Shown: in pieces, positions 45,393 to 55,628 of the stretch
Numbering within the stretch: the stretch's first letter is position 1
Layout of the letters: every line of letters begins with the position of its first letter
NCBI GenBank assembly: GCA_018136815.1
Contig: CM030943.1
Location: 148,046 to 212,045, forward strand
DNA length: 64,000 nucleotides
From: Isochrysis galbana
Taxonomy: Eukaryota > Haptophyta > Isochrysidales > Isochrysidaceae
Direction of reading: 5' to 3'
The notes under the pieces: generated by a model
Seen by the model: the letters and a program-made list of their open reading frames with translations, nothing else
Told to the model about the DNA's origin: nothing
Database searches by the model: none
Made by a program: the position numbers and the translations under genes

Positions 45393-46090
45393 AAAAAACC
45401 TTTTAATATTCTCGCCTCGCTCGTGGCACTGGAAGACGCTCACGAAGCCTCGCCCTTTTTCTACCCACTCCCCCACTCCCTGCCTTGCGGCAACTCCCCT
45501 CGTGCTCTACTTAGGGGCCCGGGTCGTGCGGGGGTTTCGAGCTAGGCGGGGTGCACCTGTCCCCATCGGTAGGTTCTCTCCTTCCTCCTGTTTTGATGGG
45601 TGACCTGTCTATACAGTAGTTGTTGCCGGGCGTCTTCGTATTAGTGCGTACGAGCGTTCGCTCAGCGTGTCCGTGGTCATGGACGGTCGTCCATCCGAGC
45701 TGTCGGTCGGAGCGGGGTGACGCGTCGCTTCATGCGAGTCTCTCGGCTAAGCCGAGAGCTTTCGCTACGAGGCCGAATTCCTCGCTGAGGTGTAGCCTGC
45801 CTTTCTCGTCTTCGACAAATATAGGGGTGCTGAGTTCTATCGTTTTTTTTATCTTCGGTTTTCTGCCTTGGGCGGCCTTATATGTGCGCATGGAGTTGTG
45901 GGGGTCTGGTGAGGTCTTGCCTCGAACTAAGGTGGCAAACCTTATTAGAGTGGCTTCAAGGACTGGTATATAGTGGTAGTTGTACGCCTCGAAGTCAACT
46001 CTATAGAAGTCTTTTATTATGTATTTCCATGCTATTATATAGAGCGCTTTGAGGCTGTCGGGGGTGGTCATGCCGGGGTATGCGATAAAT
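45393..46090 (-). mobile_element. 5'-truncated non-LTR retrotransposon (3' end of ORF2 and 3' UTR)
   Basis: The minus strand encodes LKALYIIAWKYIIKDFYRVD and RPKIKK-type sequence to a stop at 45730, matching the C-terminal end of the full-length element (ALCILYLLAWRYIITDFYRI) and the tail of the 382-aa protein at 35362. The 3' UTR ends CGAGAATATTAAAAGG plus an oligo-T run, the same terminus as the element at 35338. This is thus the probable autonomous sister of that element, reduced to its 3' end. The full-length element is inserted at its 5' edge. Confidence 0.75.
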
Positions 46091-49000
46091 AAACCTTTTA
46101 AAAAAAAAATCTTTCTGAAGATTCGGGGCTACTCGCCTACTAGCTATGGGTCACACCTGTGCCTTTGCTATCTACACCGCCCTTAACTTCCCTCCCTCCA
46201 CCTCTTTCCCTGCCCCCCTTCTTTCCTTTTTCTTCGGTTTCCGGGGTCCGGCCTCGGTGCACTACCTGGGGCCTGGTTCGGAGTGTGGGGCTCGGGCAGG
46301 CCTTCCGAATTTGTCTATAGTGTCGTGTGTGTCTGTCCGTCTTCGTCTTGGTTGTGTTATTTGGGTTTGGTTCCTAGTGTCCCCGGCATCAAGTTCTAGT
46401 GGCGTGCCAAAGCTTCAATTGCTAAGGTTGTCTTACTCCATGATCCCCTCGACAGCGTGGACGATCCCTAGCTTGGTGGTTAGTACCACTAACTCTGCAT
46501 TGGGTCTAAGTCCGCCTTTGTCGTTTCTATTAAAAATGGGTCTCAAGTCGTTCATGTCTACCCTTTTCTTTGGTTGCCTGCCCATGCCCGCCTGGGCTGT
46601 CCTCGTCAAATCGGTTTCTTGTGCGAATAGGAGTGCTTTGCTCAACAGGGCATATCTCTCTATGGTTCTTATCAGTACTGATTCCTCCGAAAATTTTACA
46701 CCATCGTAGTGTATCCTATAGAAGTCCGTGATTATGTATCTCCATGCTAATAGGTATAGTATACATAGTGCTTTCGGGGCGTCTCCTTTCGGGAAAACGA
46801 ATAGGTTATCTATAATGATTTCTTCTCTGCTCCTTTCAACCTCAGGTGAGAAGCGTGCGACTTTATTTAGTTCGCCTAGAATGTTAGTTATCCTGGGGCA
46901 CTCACCTAAGTGGATCGAGGATTCCTCCGCCTCCCCACATATCCGGCATGTTTTATCTCTGCCCGGAAAACGGTTATATGTGCCTACTCGCCTGTGTGTG
47001 ATATGTTTGAAGTGCAAGTGCGTGTCCCGCGTCGTTATCATTGGCGAGGTGTATAGCTTTGCGAGATGCGCCCATGTGTCGTCTGAGGTTTGCAGTTTAT
47101 CCTCCCACTTGTTCAATCCCGTGTGGCGTTTGCGCTTGCGTTTCGCTTGCTGGAGGGCCTCGGTGATATGTTCTACACCGGTGCCGTCCAGCGGCGTCTT
47201 ACCGTCTAGTGTGTATTCGTCTGCTAGCGGGTACTCTAGCCTCTTATTGGTTTTGTACCCTTCCCCCCAGTGCGCCGGAGGGGATGGATCTAAGTTCGTG
47301 GGTGCGGTGTGCAATCTTTCCCCGACTATGGGTGTGCCTAAGTATGAGAGCTCCGCCTCATACCACTTTCCTTTAATGCTCACATAGTATTCCCCGTCCA
47401 TTGTTATTCGCAGTTCGGGTGTCGGTTCCTCTGGAGCGCTTTGGTTGTCGGTCTCCTCGCTTCTCGCTGGTGCGCCCCCTATTTCGGCCGCGCTGTCTGC
47501 CGCCGCCATCAACGTCGTGGCGTGTTTGACTATTATGTCCCACGTTTCTAAGAATTTGTCTCTTGGGATATATTCCCCCTGAAATTGTATATACGTGTCG
47601 TTGTTCCTGAGGTATTGCGCGCATTCTTCGCTGCTATATGGCGCGGTCGCCGCGTGGTCTTTGAATACGTTGTGTATGGTGTTGCATTCGAGCTTATTCC
47701 ACAGCTTTGCCCATTTGGGTTTCATATTCGGTCCCGGGTGCGTTGGGCTACCCCACATGGGTTGTGAGAGTGCTCCCTCCCTACTTACTTTCAACGACGT
47801 GAGCTCTAGTTCACGGATGTTGTTTAGCGCCAGCTTCCAGAACGCGGGTAGTTTACTTGTACCCGTTATTCCATCGGTAAGTTTGCTCGTGGGGATTGTC
47901 GAGAGGACCGCTGCCCTCCCTAAGTTTGTCCGGCAAAACCACGCGTCGAGCACCTGCTTCCACTGTGCTTGGCGCGCGTCCAGATAGTTTAGGATCCATT
48001 TTGCTTGTAGTGCTTTGACGTGGTTGCTCCAGTCTAGCAGTCCCAGCCCGAGGTGGGGCCCTTTTTCCGAAGAGTTTTTAGTGGGAATCTCGGGATATTT
48101 TATCCATTGTAGCCGTCGTCCGGTGCGCTCGTTAGTCCACATAATCCTATCCACGGATCTTTTGATTGCCGTATGGAATGATTTCGGGGCTGCAAGTGTC
48201 TGCAACCAGTATCTCGGGATAGAATATATAAGGAAATTCGCCACCTTTGTTTTCCCGTGTATAGATAGGTTTTTGGTTAGCGGTGCGTATATAGTGGTTT
48301 TCTTCTCTATCTTGTCAGCTAATTTACGCCAGAATTCCTTGATGCTTGATGGCCTGGGGCCCCCCTAGCGGGACTCCCAGTATGGTCGCGTATTCGCTTC
48401 GTTTCAGCCACTTATATCTTTGGAATCTCCCGGGTGGGCGCTTCCTCTTCAGGGAGCCCATCCTCAGTCCTTCGAACTTTTGATCGTTGGGTTTGCCGCA
48501 CGAGGCCGCCGCATATCTTTCTACCCAGCTGAGAGATCGCGCCAGGCTGCTGTAGTCTGCCGCTAAGAGTTGCGTATCGTCCGCAAACTGACTTATCTTA
48601 AGTTCGGCACCGTTAACTACGATGCCTTCAATGTCTTCGTCCTCATTTATCGCTCTGGTGAGGGCTTCTGCCGTTAAGAGGAAGGCCAGCGGCGAGAGCG
48701 GGCATCCTTGGGGGACGCCGCTCGCTATGTTGAAGGGGAAGCTTCTTCCCCCGTTCGCCTTTATGTAGCGGATTGGTTTAGCCTCGGAGTTCGTAAGAGC
48801 CTTCGCATACCTCTTGAAATTTTCCCCGAATTTTAGTTTGTCGAGGACCAAATGGTAGAATTCCCAGTTGACCCTGTCGAAGGCCTTCTCCCAGTCGAGC
48901 GCCAGGAGGAGTCCTGGCTCCCCCGTTTCGTCTAGGTATGCATTCGTCAGTTGTAATAGATGAGTGGCTTCTCCGATCAACCGTTTCGGGACGAAGCCTA

Positions 49001-51404
49001 ATTGGTCTTTCGAGATTATGTTCCCGATTACTTTTTTTAGTCTATTTGTAAGTACCTTGGCCAATATTTTGTAGTCGCTTTGCAGGAGCGTGATGGGTCT
49101 ATAGTTCCTTGGATCTCTCGTGTCTCCTTTTTTATATAGGAGTATTATGTCGCCTTCTCTCATGGATACGTTAAGTTGCCCCTGCTCTAGAGCTAGATTT
49201 AGCACTCTAAGAAAGTCGTGTTTCACTAGGTCTATGAAGCTTTTGTAGAACTCCGCCGGTAGCGCGTCTGGCCCCGCGCTCTTGCCACCCCCTATTTGGG
49301 TAATGGCGTCCGTGAGCTCCTCCATCGTTATTTTCCCTTCTATTGCATCGCTGTCGTGTTTGTTCATCGGGCGTGTTTCTAGCGTCTCTTCGAGTTCGTG
49401 GTCTCTGGTGTTGCGGCGTTCCTGGTATAGCCATACGTAGTACTTGCGGAGTTCGCTTCGTATTTCCGCATCGTCTGCGGTCGTGTTTCTCATGTCGTCC
49501 CCCGGGACGTTCCAGTCTCTAGTGATGAAGAGTTCTGGGATCGCGCTGTTAGAGGCGCGCGTTTGAAATCTCTGAAAGAATTCTTTCGTCATCCTCTCCT
49601 CACATTTGAGAGAGTCGAAGCTTTCTTTGATCGTCGGTCTGGACTTCCTGCGAATCGCACCTATCTTTTCGTTGAGTTCGCGCATTCTATCCACTTTCCT
49701 CGCGTTTGGCTCGCCATCGTTGAGCTCGATCCCAATCAATGCAAGCTCTTCGACGGCCTTTGCTATTTCCTGTTGCTCTTTGTTCTGCCTTGTTGCCCAT
49801 AGAAAGTAAATTGCCGCCGCCTTTTTCGCGTTGCTCCACGCGTCGTCGATGTCTTCGTCCGGTGTCTCAGGTTTTATGTGGCTTCTCCACAGGTGTGTTA
49901 TAACTCTCCGCGTGTCTTCCGCGCCGAAAAGTTCGCTGTCTATTCGCACGTCGTATGTGCGTCCGGGTTTGAACCCTAATACTTCGAAGGTGCCCACCAC
50001 CGGGAGGTGGTCCGAGGCGCCTTTCCCCGTAAAAAGTGACGGGTGTGGGCCGATTGTCTGCCAATTGATGTTCGAGCATACGATGGGGGAATAGATCCTG
50101 TCTATTCGCGTGTGAACGGTCCCCGAAAGACGGGTGAAGCCCCCTTTGATATTACCGTTCACTAGATTGTATGCGTCCATTAATCCTATCTCATTCATAG
50201 TCGTTCTTAGTTTGGGTCCGTGGGCGTTTCCATATTCCTCTCGGTCCGTGTGCTTCCTTGTGTCTCTCTCCACATCTTCTACACAATTGAAGTCGCCTCC
50301 CATAATGGTATCGTGTTCTCCTACCACGGGGCTCGTTTTCAATGTTTCTATCTGGGTGGCTCTCAAATTAGGCGCGGCGCTCAGATATATAGATATTAGT
50401 TCCAATTCTTTAGATTCTATTACGCATCTAACTCGTAGGCATCTGCCTTCGACTAGCGTTTCCGCCGTATCCGGTAACATTTTCACTCTTGGGGAGGAGT
50501 CGCGGATCGCAATTCCCACCCCACTCGCCGGGTCAGTGATGTTCGCAGGTGCTTGCACCATTTGCCATCCCAACGCTTTGGCGGTCATGCATGCGCGGTG
50601 TTGCCTGCCGTCTGCGTAGGCATGAAGCTCTTGTAGAAGTAGGATGTCCACCCTCGCTTTCCTCGCTTGGGCTAGCACCGAGCCTAAGGCGCCGTGCCCG
50701 GCACCGTTGATGTTGTAGGACACGATAGTAACCGGTCCCTCACCTGGGTATCCAAGGGTGGAGTTGAATGTGAGTGCGTATATGATCAATGCGTTGCCGC
50801 GACGCGACAGATGGGCTAGGCATGCGTACTTGTGGAGATAGCGGCATTCGGCACCTAGGGTGCAAAATCCTCCCTTTGGTTGTTTTCCGGGATGTCCGGC
50901 ACTCGCGCGCGGAAACGCGCATACAATTGTGCATGCGCCGTCTTTCCACGCGCCCGGATAATCGTGCGATCGATTGCATGCTTTGCCCTCGATATTCATG
51001 GGGCACTTCCCGTTGGGGAAACGTTTGCATAGCTCGAGCGAGCCCGGGTTGATGGCCTCTTGGATAGTCTTTTTCGGCGTTGCCGTGCGCTTGCGCTCTT
51101 CCCGCTCAAGTCGCGCTGCTTTTTCCTCTGCGCACACGCACATGCGAAGGGGGGGTTGGAAGGCCATAGCGTAGTCTTTTTTGTATCCTTTGCATCCCTT
51201 TGGACCTGCGTGGATGTACAGGTTCTTTATGTCGCCGCCGAGCTCGCGGCAGTTTCGGACCGCATACTCGATGGGGTAGGGGGCTCCGTTAACGCTGAGA
51301 AGTATCTTGCGCGGAAAGTCGAACGATTTGAACGAGCCTTGCTTGGGAGTCACATAGAGGTGGTAAACCTCTTTCTTGCCTTGGGTGGGAGGGGTGAGGG
51401 GTCA
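46090..51404 (-). mobile_element. Nearly full-length non-LTR retrotransposon
   Basis: A single long coding region (51401 to 46433) is followed by a 3' UTR ending CGAATCTTCAGAAAG and an oligo-T run at ~46092. The 5' end is not defined: the frame is open to a stop at 51404 without an ATG, so a short 5' part may be missing. Solo 3' ends of the same family occur at 37560-37751 and 61690-61850. Confidence 0.85.
46433..51401 (-). CDS. Non-LTR ORF2: CCCH fingers, apurinic-like endonuclease, reverse transcriptase, C-terminal zinc knuckle (one frameshift)
   Basis: Encodes the enzymes of target-primed reverse transcription. The N-terminus has two CCCH-type clusters (C-x7-C-x8-C-x3-H; C-x5-C-x3-H). The endonuclease follows with SYNINGAG, LLLQELHA, GGDFNCVED and ASDHLPVVGTFE. 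The RT has LLYKKGDTRDPRNYRPITLL, LALDWEKAFDRVNWE, GVPQGCPLSPLAFLL and the catalytic FADDTQLL. The frame 51401-48324 then shifts by one at a G/C homopolymer near 48356-48365; the reading continues as SSIKEFWRKLADKIEKK to the stop at 46433, through a knuckle CRICGEAEESSIHLGEC. No other break is seen in ~1,640 codons. The single homopolymer shift might be a sequencing error. Presence of intact catalytic motifs suggests recent activity. Confidence 0.88.
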
Positions 51405-51669
51405 GAGGGAGCGGCGTGGAAGAAAATAAGAAGAAAGACTTTATTTAGAAAGGTGTATTTATTATAGTACTACGTATATATATAGTCGTAGTAGAAGTCC
51501 TGGATATCTAGATATCTAGATATCTACACTATCTAGGCCGAAAATTGGAGTATCTATATCTAGCTAGATGGCTGGGGCCAATATCTATATCTAGCTAGAT
51601 AGAATTTTGCGCTATTCACTTGTATCTAGATAGGGGCCTTGGGGGGTAATTCCACGCCTTACTCGGCAG

Positions 51670-52107
51670 CTCCCATGGCCTCTTCGCCTTCGCCCTCCCT
51701 TCTTCCCCGTACGAACATCGAACATCATTCTTTGTCACAAACCATAGCTACTAGCCGCACTGACTGCCCTCTCCCCACAGCAAGGAGAGGGCGCGAGCGT
51801 TCGGGGTGAGGGCGATGGCTAACGACAGCACCGAGACCGAGAGTTCGATGGCCCCTCCCTATCTAGAAGTAGAAGTAGTAGTCAGACCCTTCAGGAGTGG
51901 TTTTGGCGGCGGGGCGCATGGCTCATGCCCGCCATGAGTGGCGAGGGATGCCAAAGCTATAAACTTAGTTGATCGTTGACCGTCGCACACAAGTGCACAT
52001 GGGTATATAGTAGTACATCTGATGATCAGATGTGCGCCTGATGCGATGTGTATCATGTCGATACCAGCCAATAACTCAGCACCCAACTCCTCCACTCGTC
52101 GCTACAA
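51670..52107. other. Intergenic stretch, 3' flank of the O-mannosyltransferase gene
   Basis: No gene is seen. TATAAACTTAGTTG at 51958 recurs at ~57063 and, less exactly, at ~57369, which may reflect a shared small repeat. Confidence 0.4.
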
Positions 52108-55100
52108 CTACATCCAACCGCGGAGCCACAAGCGAGCGTTGAGCTCGGTCCAATTCATCGGGATCCCATATGCGAGTGGACCAAAATGGCCGAATCCGCA
52201 CGCCATGATGCAGATAAGGACGGCAGAGGTGGCCCATCGCGCTCCTCCCGGCATGCTTAGTAGCTGAGCCAGTGGGTCCGGTGGTGATACCTTCAACGTA
52301 GACAAACTCGTATGATTTGGATGTAGCGAGATCAATGGTGCGGAGGAAGGGACCTATTCATCGAGGACGACGGGAGCAAGAGAGGTGTGAGCAGGTCAGT
52401 ATTACATCATCGCGAAACGCTGGGACGAGAGTGTGCCTGAACATGCACTCGCTCGGCCGTACTCCCCCATGGCATGGGCAGCGCTACAAGGCTCTCACAA
52501 TAGTGTCGAGCGCTACTCCAAGCAAGAGCAACGCATGCAGCAACGAGGGGAGGAAATGATATAGGAAAACCACGCGAGCAACTGCCGCGAAAGGCAACCA
52601 GTTGATAGAGTACCCGAGAGAGAGCAGCAACAACCACCGTCGCGATATTGAATGCGCGGATTTAGCCGCGGATGCTCGATGTGAACAAGCAGCCGGCTCT
52701 ACCTCGGTCAATGCCGTTGCCTCAAGAGAGCTCTGTGAGAAGACAAGTCGCGCGATTGCTTCAGTTGCAACAGGCGCCCTCGGTTTCCCTGTAATTGCGC
52801 TCTTGATCGAAGGTGAGGATGGCTCGAGATGCACAAATACTACCGGCAAAGCAAGGACGGTAATTGCGCACAGCCACCACACAAAGGGATTTCCGATGCA
52901 ATAGATGCGCACGAAACGCCTAGGTGAAAGAAGGACGTGGCCATCGTGTCAGCGGATGGGAAGCGTCCGAGTGGCCGCTTGAGTGGTAGTCGTGGTCGTA
53001 TGTACCGCAAGGTGCACGTGGCAGAGCGAGGAGTGCCTATGAGGGCATGTTGGGGCACGCGGCCGCCTTCAAGGGCATGTGTGAGCATGCGATATACCGA
53101 TGGGCCGTCATGTAAGGTGAACCTGAGGAAGAGTGTCCTTTCATATCTGAATCGTGCCGTCTTCGTTCTGCGTGATTTGAACCGCTCATTTCTATCGGAG
53201 ACTCCCGGTCGCCGGCTGTTAAAGTTACATGATTTGGGTTAATACGCCGCGCTAATTTATCGTCGTCGACGTCAGGTACGGCCGAACCCACCCACAACTC
53301 TGGTGGATTTGAGGCAGTGGCTGCTATCTCACGTGGAGATGCAATGTTTGGTGGAGGTGGGGGTGGACGATCGCTCTTTGCGACCCAGTACAAAACCGTT
53401 CGAAGCATCAAAGGCCTACGTTGTCGAATCAGCGGGTGGGCACACGCAAGTGCAGAAGTGAGATCGGCAGCCACTTTTCTCAGCTTGGGAGTCAAAGAGG
53501 AGTGATTTGTAGACGTGCAAGCGACGCCCAATGAACACGTTGTGCGATGCGCGTCTGCGACATTTATACGAAAGTGCAATCAATCGGGATCGGGGGGGGG
53601 GCGTCCTCACCACTCCCACCATCTCGAACCCCAGGAGTGGCCCCGTCGCAGTTGCGCATTTGACTTCAGCATCTCGCGATTGAGCTCGAACATCATGGCC
53701 CAGAAGCCCATAGGTGCTTCTTCTCGGGTCATACCTCTTGGTGAGGGAGTGGGAGTACGACCCTGCGACGACTTATGGACACTCGGCGGTGGCGCAGGCG
53801 GCAGTGGTGGGGTCGAGCCAGGACTTGTGATAGGGTTCGAACGGGAAGACCATCTAGAATTGGCCAAGCGATCGGCAGCGCTTGATGCGGCCACACTCGC
53901 TGCAGAGGCGGCGACAACTTCGGCTGCTCGACTTGAGCCGGCAGACAGATGTATGAGCGAATGTGGAGGAGATGGCGGAAGCGGAGGCGAAGTGAGGGCA
54001 GCTCGAAATGCGGGAGTGTGAAAGCGGACGCCGGGTCCATTGAATGGGAGGAGCCAAAAGTGAAGAGCAAAGCAACCCACGTAGATGCACACAGGAAGAG
54101 CTGCCTGTAGGAGACCGCGAAGGAAGAACTCGCGTATCACCAGCCTTGTGCGGTGGAGCTGAGATGCGGACGCCGAAGTAGGACCACACCGCACACCGCG
54201 GGCGGTGGCGTGTAGAGAAGTAAGGGCATGTAGACCCGCGACCGCCATTGCGGAGAGCCCAGTCCATCTGCGCGCCAAATACATCCCAAGGGGGGTGAAG
54301 GGAGAAGGGGAAGGGGGCTGAGCTGAATGGTCAGCTGTCTAACTGTGCAAGAGCACCCGCTGGACTTGTCGCGTGTGAGAAGATAAGGCAGCAATCTTCA
54401 GGGTCGGCAGGAGATACTTTATGCTGAAGGCGCATCCAATTGCCACTCCAGACAAGAACGTCCAGCAAATCCATGGCAATGAGCATGGGCGGAAATTGTC
54501 CGATCGTGCCTGTCGTCGAGGGCATAGATGCGTGCTTGGTGAGGCGTTCATGAAACAGTCACCCCAAATGCGGCGCACCACCCCAGGGCATCTAAATGGG
54601 ATGACGTAGACAAGCACGCCACGCGTTGTCGTCCACTCCCCAACAGATTGTTTGCCTTACCGAGCAGAGGATTTGTGCGCATGTGGCGAGGACGAGCGCG
54701 GCGTCCGTAAGGACCAACCTTGCCTCAACTAGTATGCACAAGTCTAGCAACGCTCCAGCTCCGACCACGCTGGAGGCAGCGGGCGAAAGTTGCACCGAAC
54801 GAGCGGTTGCGTACATCATCATAGGAAGCAGCGCGCCCTATTAGCATGCAAGAGGCCAAGGGTCAGAGGTGTATGGGCAGGAAAACGCGATGGCTAAGGA
54901 AAGACTCAGTTGCTAACATAGCTCGAAATTCACTATTCTTAATGTAAGCTTGCCGTGCCTAGCTGTACTTGTGTTGCAGGCAGGCCACGGAGAGCAATCA
55001 AAGGAACGTGTGTTGCAACCGGCTCGCCGATTGCTGACCATGCCTGAGGAAAGTATGAGACGCAGCCGGGTTCGGGAAGAAGTACGCGTCAGTTTAAGCC

Positions 55101-55628
55101 CTCATCGCTGTGCAGTGCGTCCGTGAAGACCCTCACCGCCGTGCGATTTGAGGCACAAGTGCTGTCGGCATGTGGTGAGTGCCGAGCGACCTGAGATGCA
55201 TTATATCCCGCCGCCTTTGCGGCAGCTGCAAGCATGAGTTTCCCGAGTGGTGGGTGGATGTCAAAGAAATAGTGGCCTGTGGTCATAGAGAGGTGAGCGC
55301 ATCAAGCCATGCATCACTGCAGCCATGAGAATGACACTACGTGAGAGAGTGATACCATGTGAGACAGGCTCGGCGTATCCTTGCGTTGTCATCCCACGCA
55401 ATCCCTTGATCTCGAGCCTAGAGGCTGACAAAGCTTGTCTTTGTAAGGTGACCCGCCGTGTCCTCCACCTCTCGCGAACGCTCTCATACCGGTGAGGTAA
55501 CCATTGACAAATTTGCCGAAGTGGTACTCGTCGAAGACGACTTCGCGCGGATGCGCGAGGTACGCAAAGCGAGTGAGCACCGAGAGAGTGCTCAGCAGGA
55601 GCAGTGCCAGCTGGTCCGCCCGCCGCAT
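52108..55628 (-). CDS. Protein O-mannosyltransferase (PMT family), multi-exon, no MIR domain
   Basis: ER-membrane enzyme moving mannose from dolichyl-phosphate mannose to Ser/Thr. Exon 1 (55628-55490) encodes a signal-anchor then HPREVVFDEYHFGKFVNGYL; a GT-AG intron joins it to exon 2 at 55276 (YFFDIHPPLGKLMLAAAAKA). These are the conserved acidic luminal loop and HPPLGK of PF02366. Later pieces in order: LDLCILVEARLVLTDAAL (~54740), TFLSGVAIGCAFSIKY (~54450), REFFLRGLLQAALPVCIYVG (~54120), GFWAMMFELNREMLKSNAQL then SSR-type GSRWWEW (~53640), PLMLRTVLYWVAKSD (~53420), RIYCIGNPFVWWL (~52905), GYSINWLPFAAVARVVFLYH and a last exon PLAYGIPMNW ... NARLWLRGWM. Between the catalytic part and the GFW block only ~80 low-complexity residues exist where MIR repeats are usual. 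Several exon limits are approximate. Confidence 0.85.

Larger units (their letters stand above)
44765..51661. mobile_element. hAT-like DNA transposon with 8-bp target duplication, invaded by retroelements
   Basis: The termini are TAAGGCGTGGAA (44765) and its exact reverse complement ending at 51661, and the 8-mer CTCGGCAG flanks both sides (44757-44764, 51662-51669). Inside each end lies a cluster of palindromic (TA)TCTAGATATC/TATCTAGCTAGATA units (44775-44915 and 51500-51640). No transposase is recognisable. Two non-LTR elements (45393-46090 and 46090-51404, both minus strand) occupy most of the interior, so the original element was at most about 1.2 kb, MITE-like. Confidence 0.85.
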
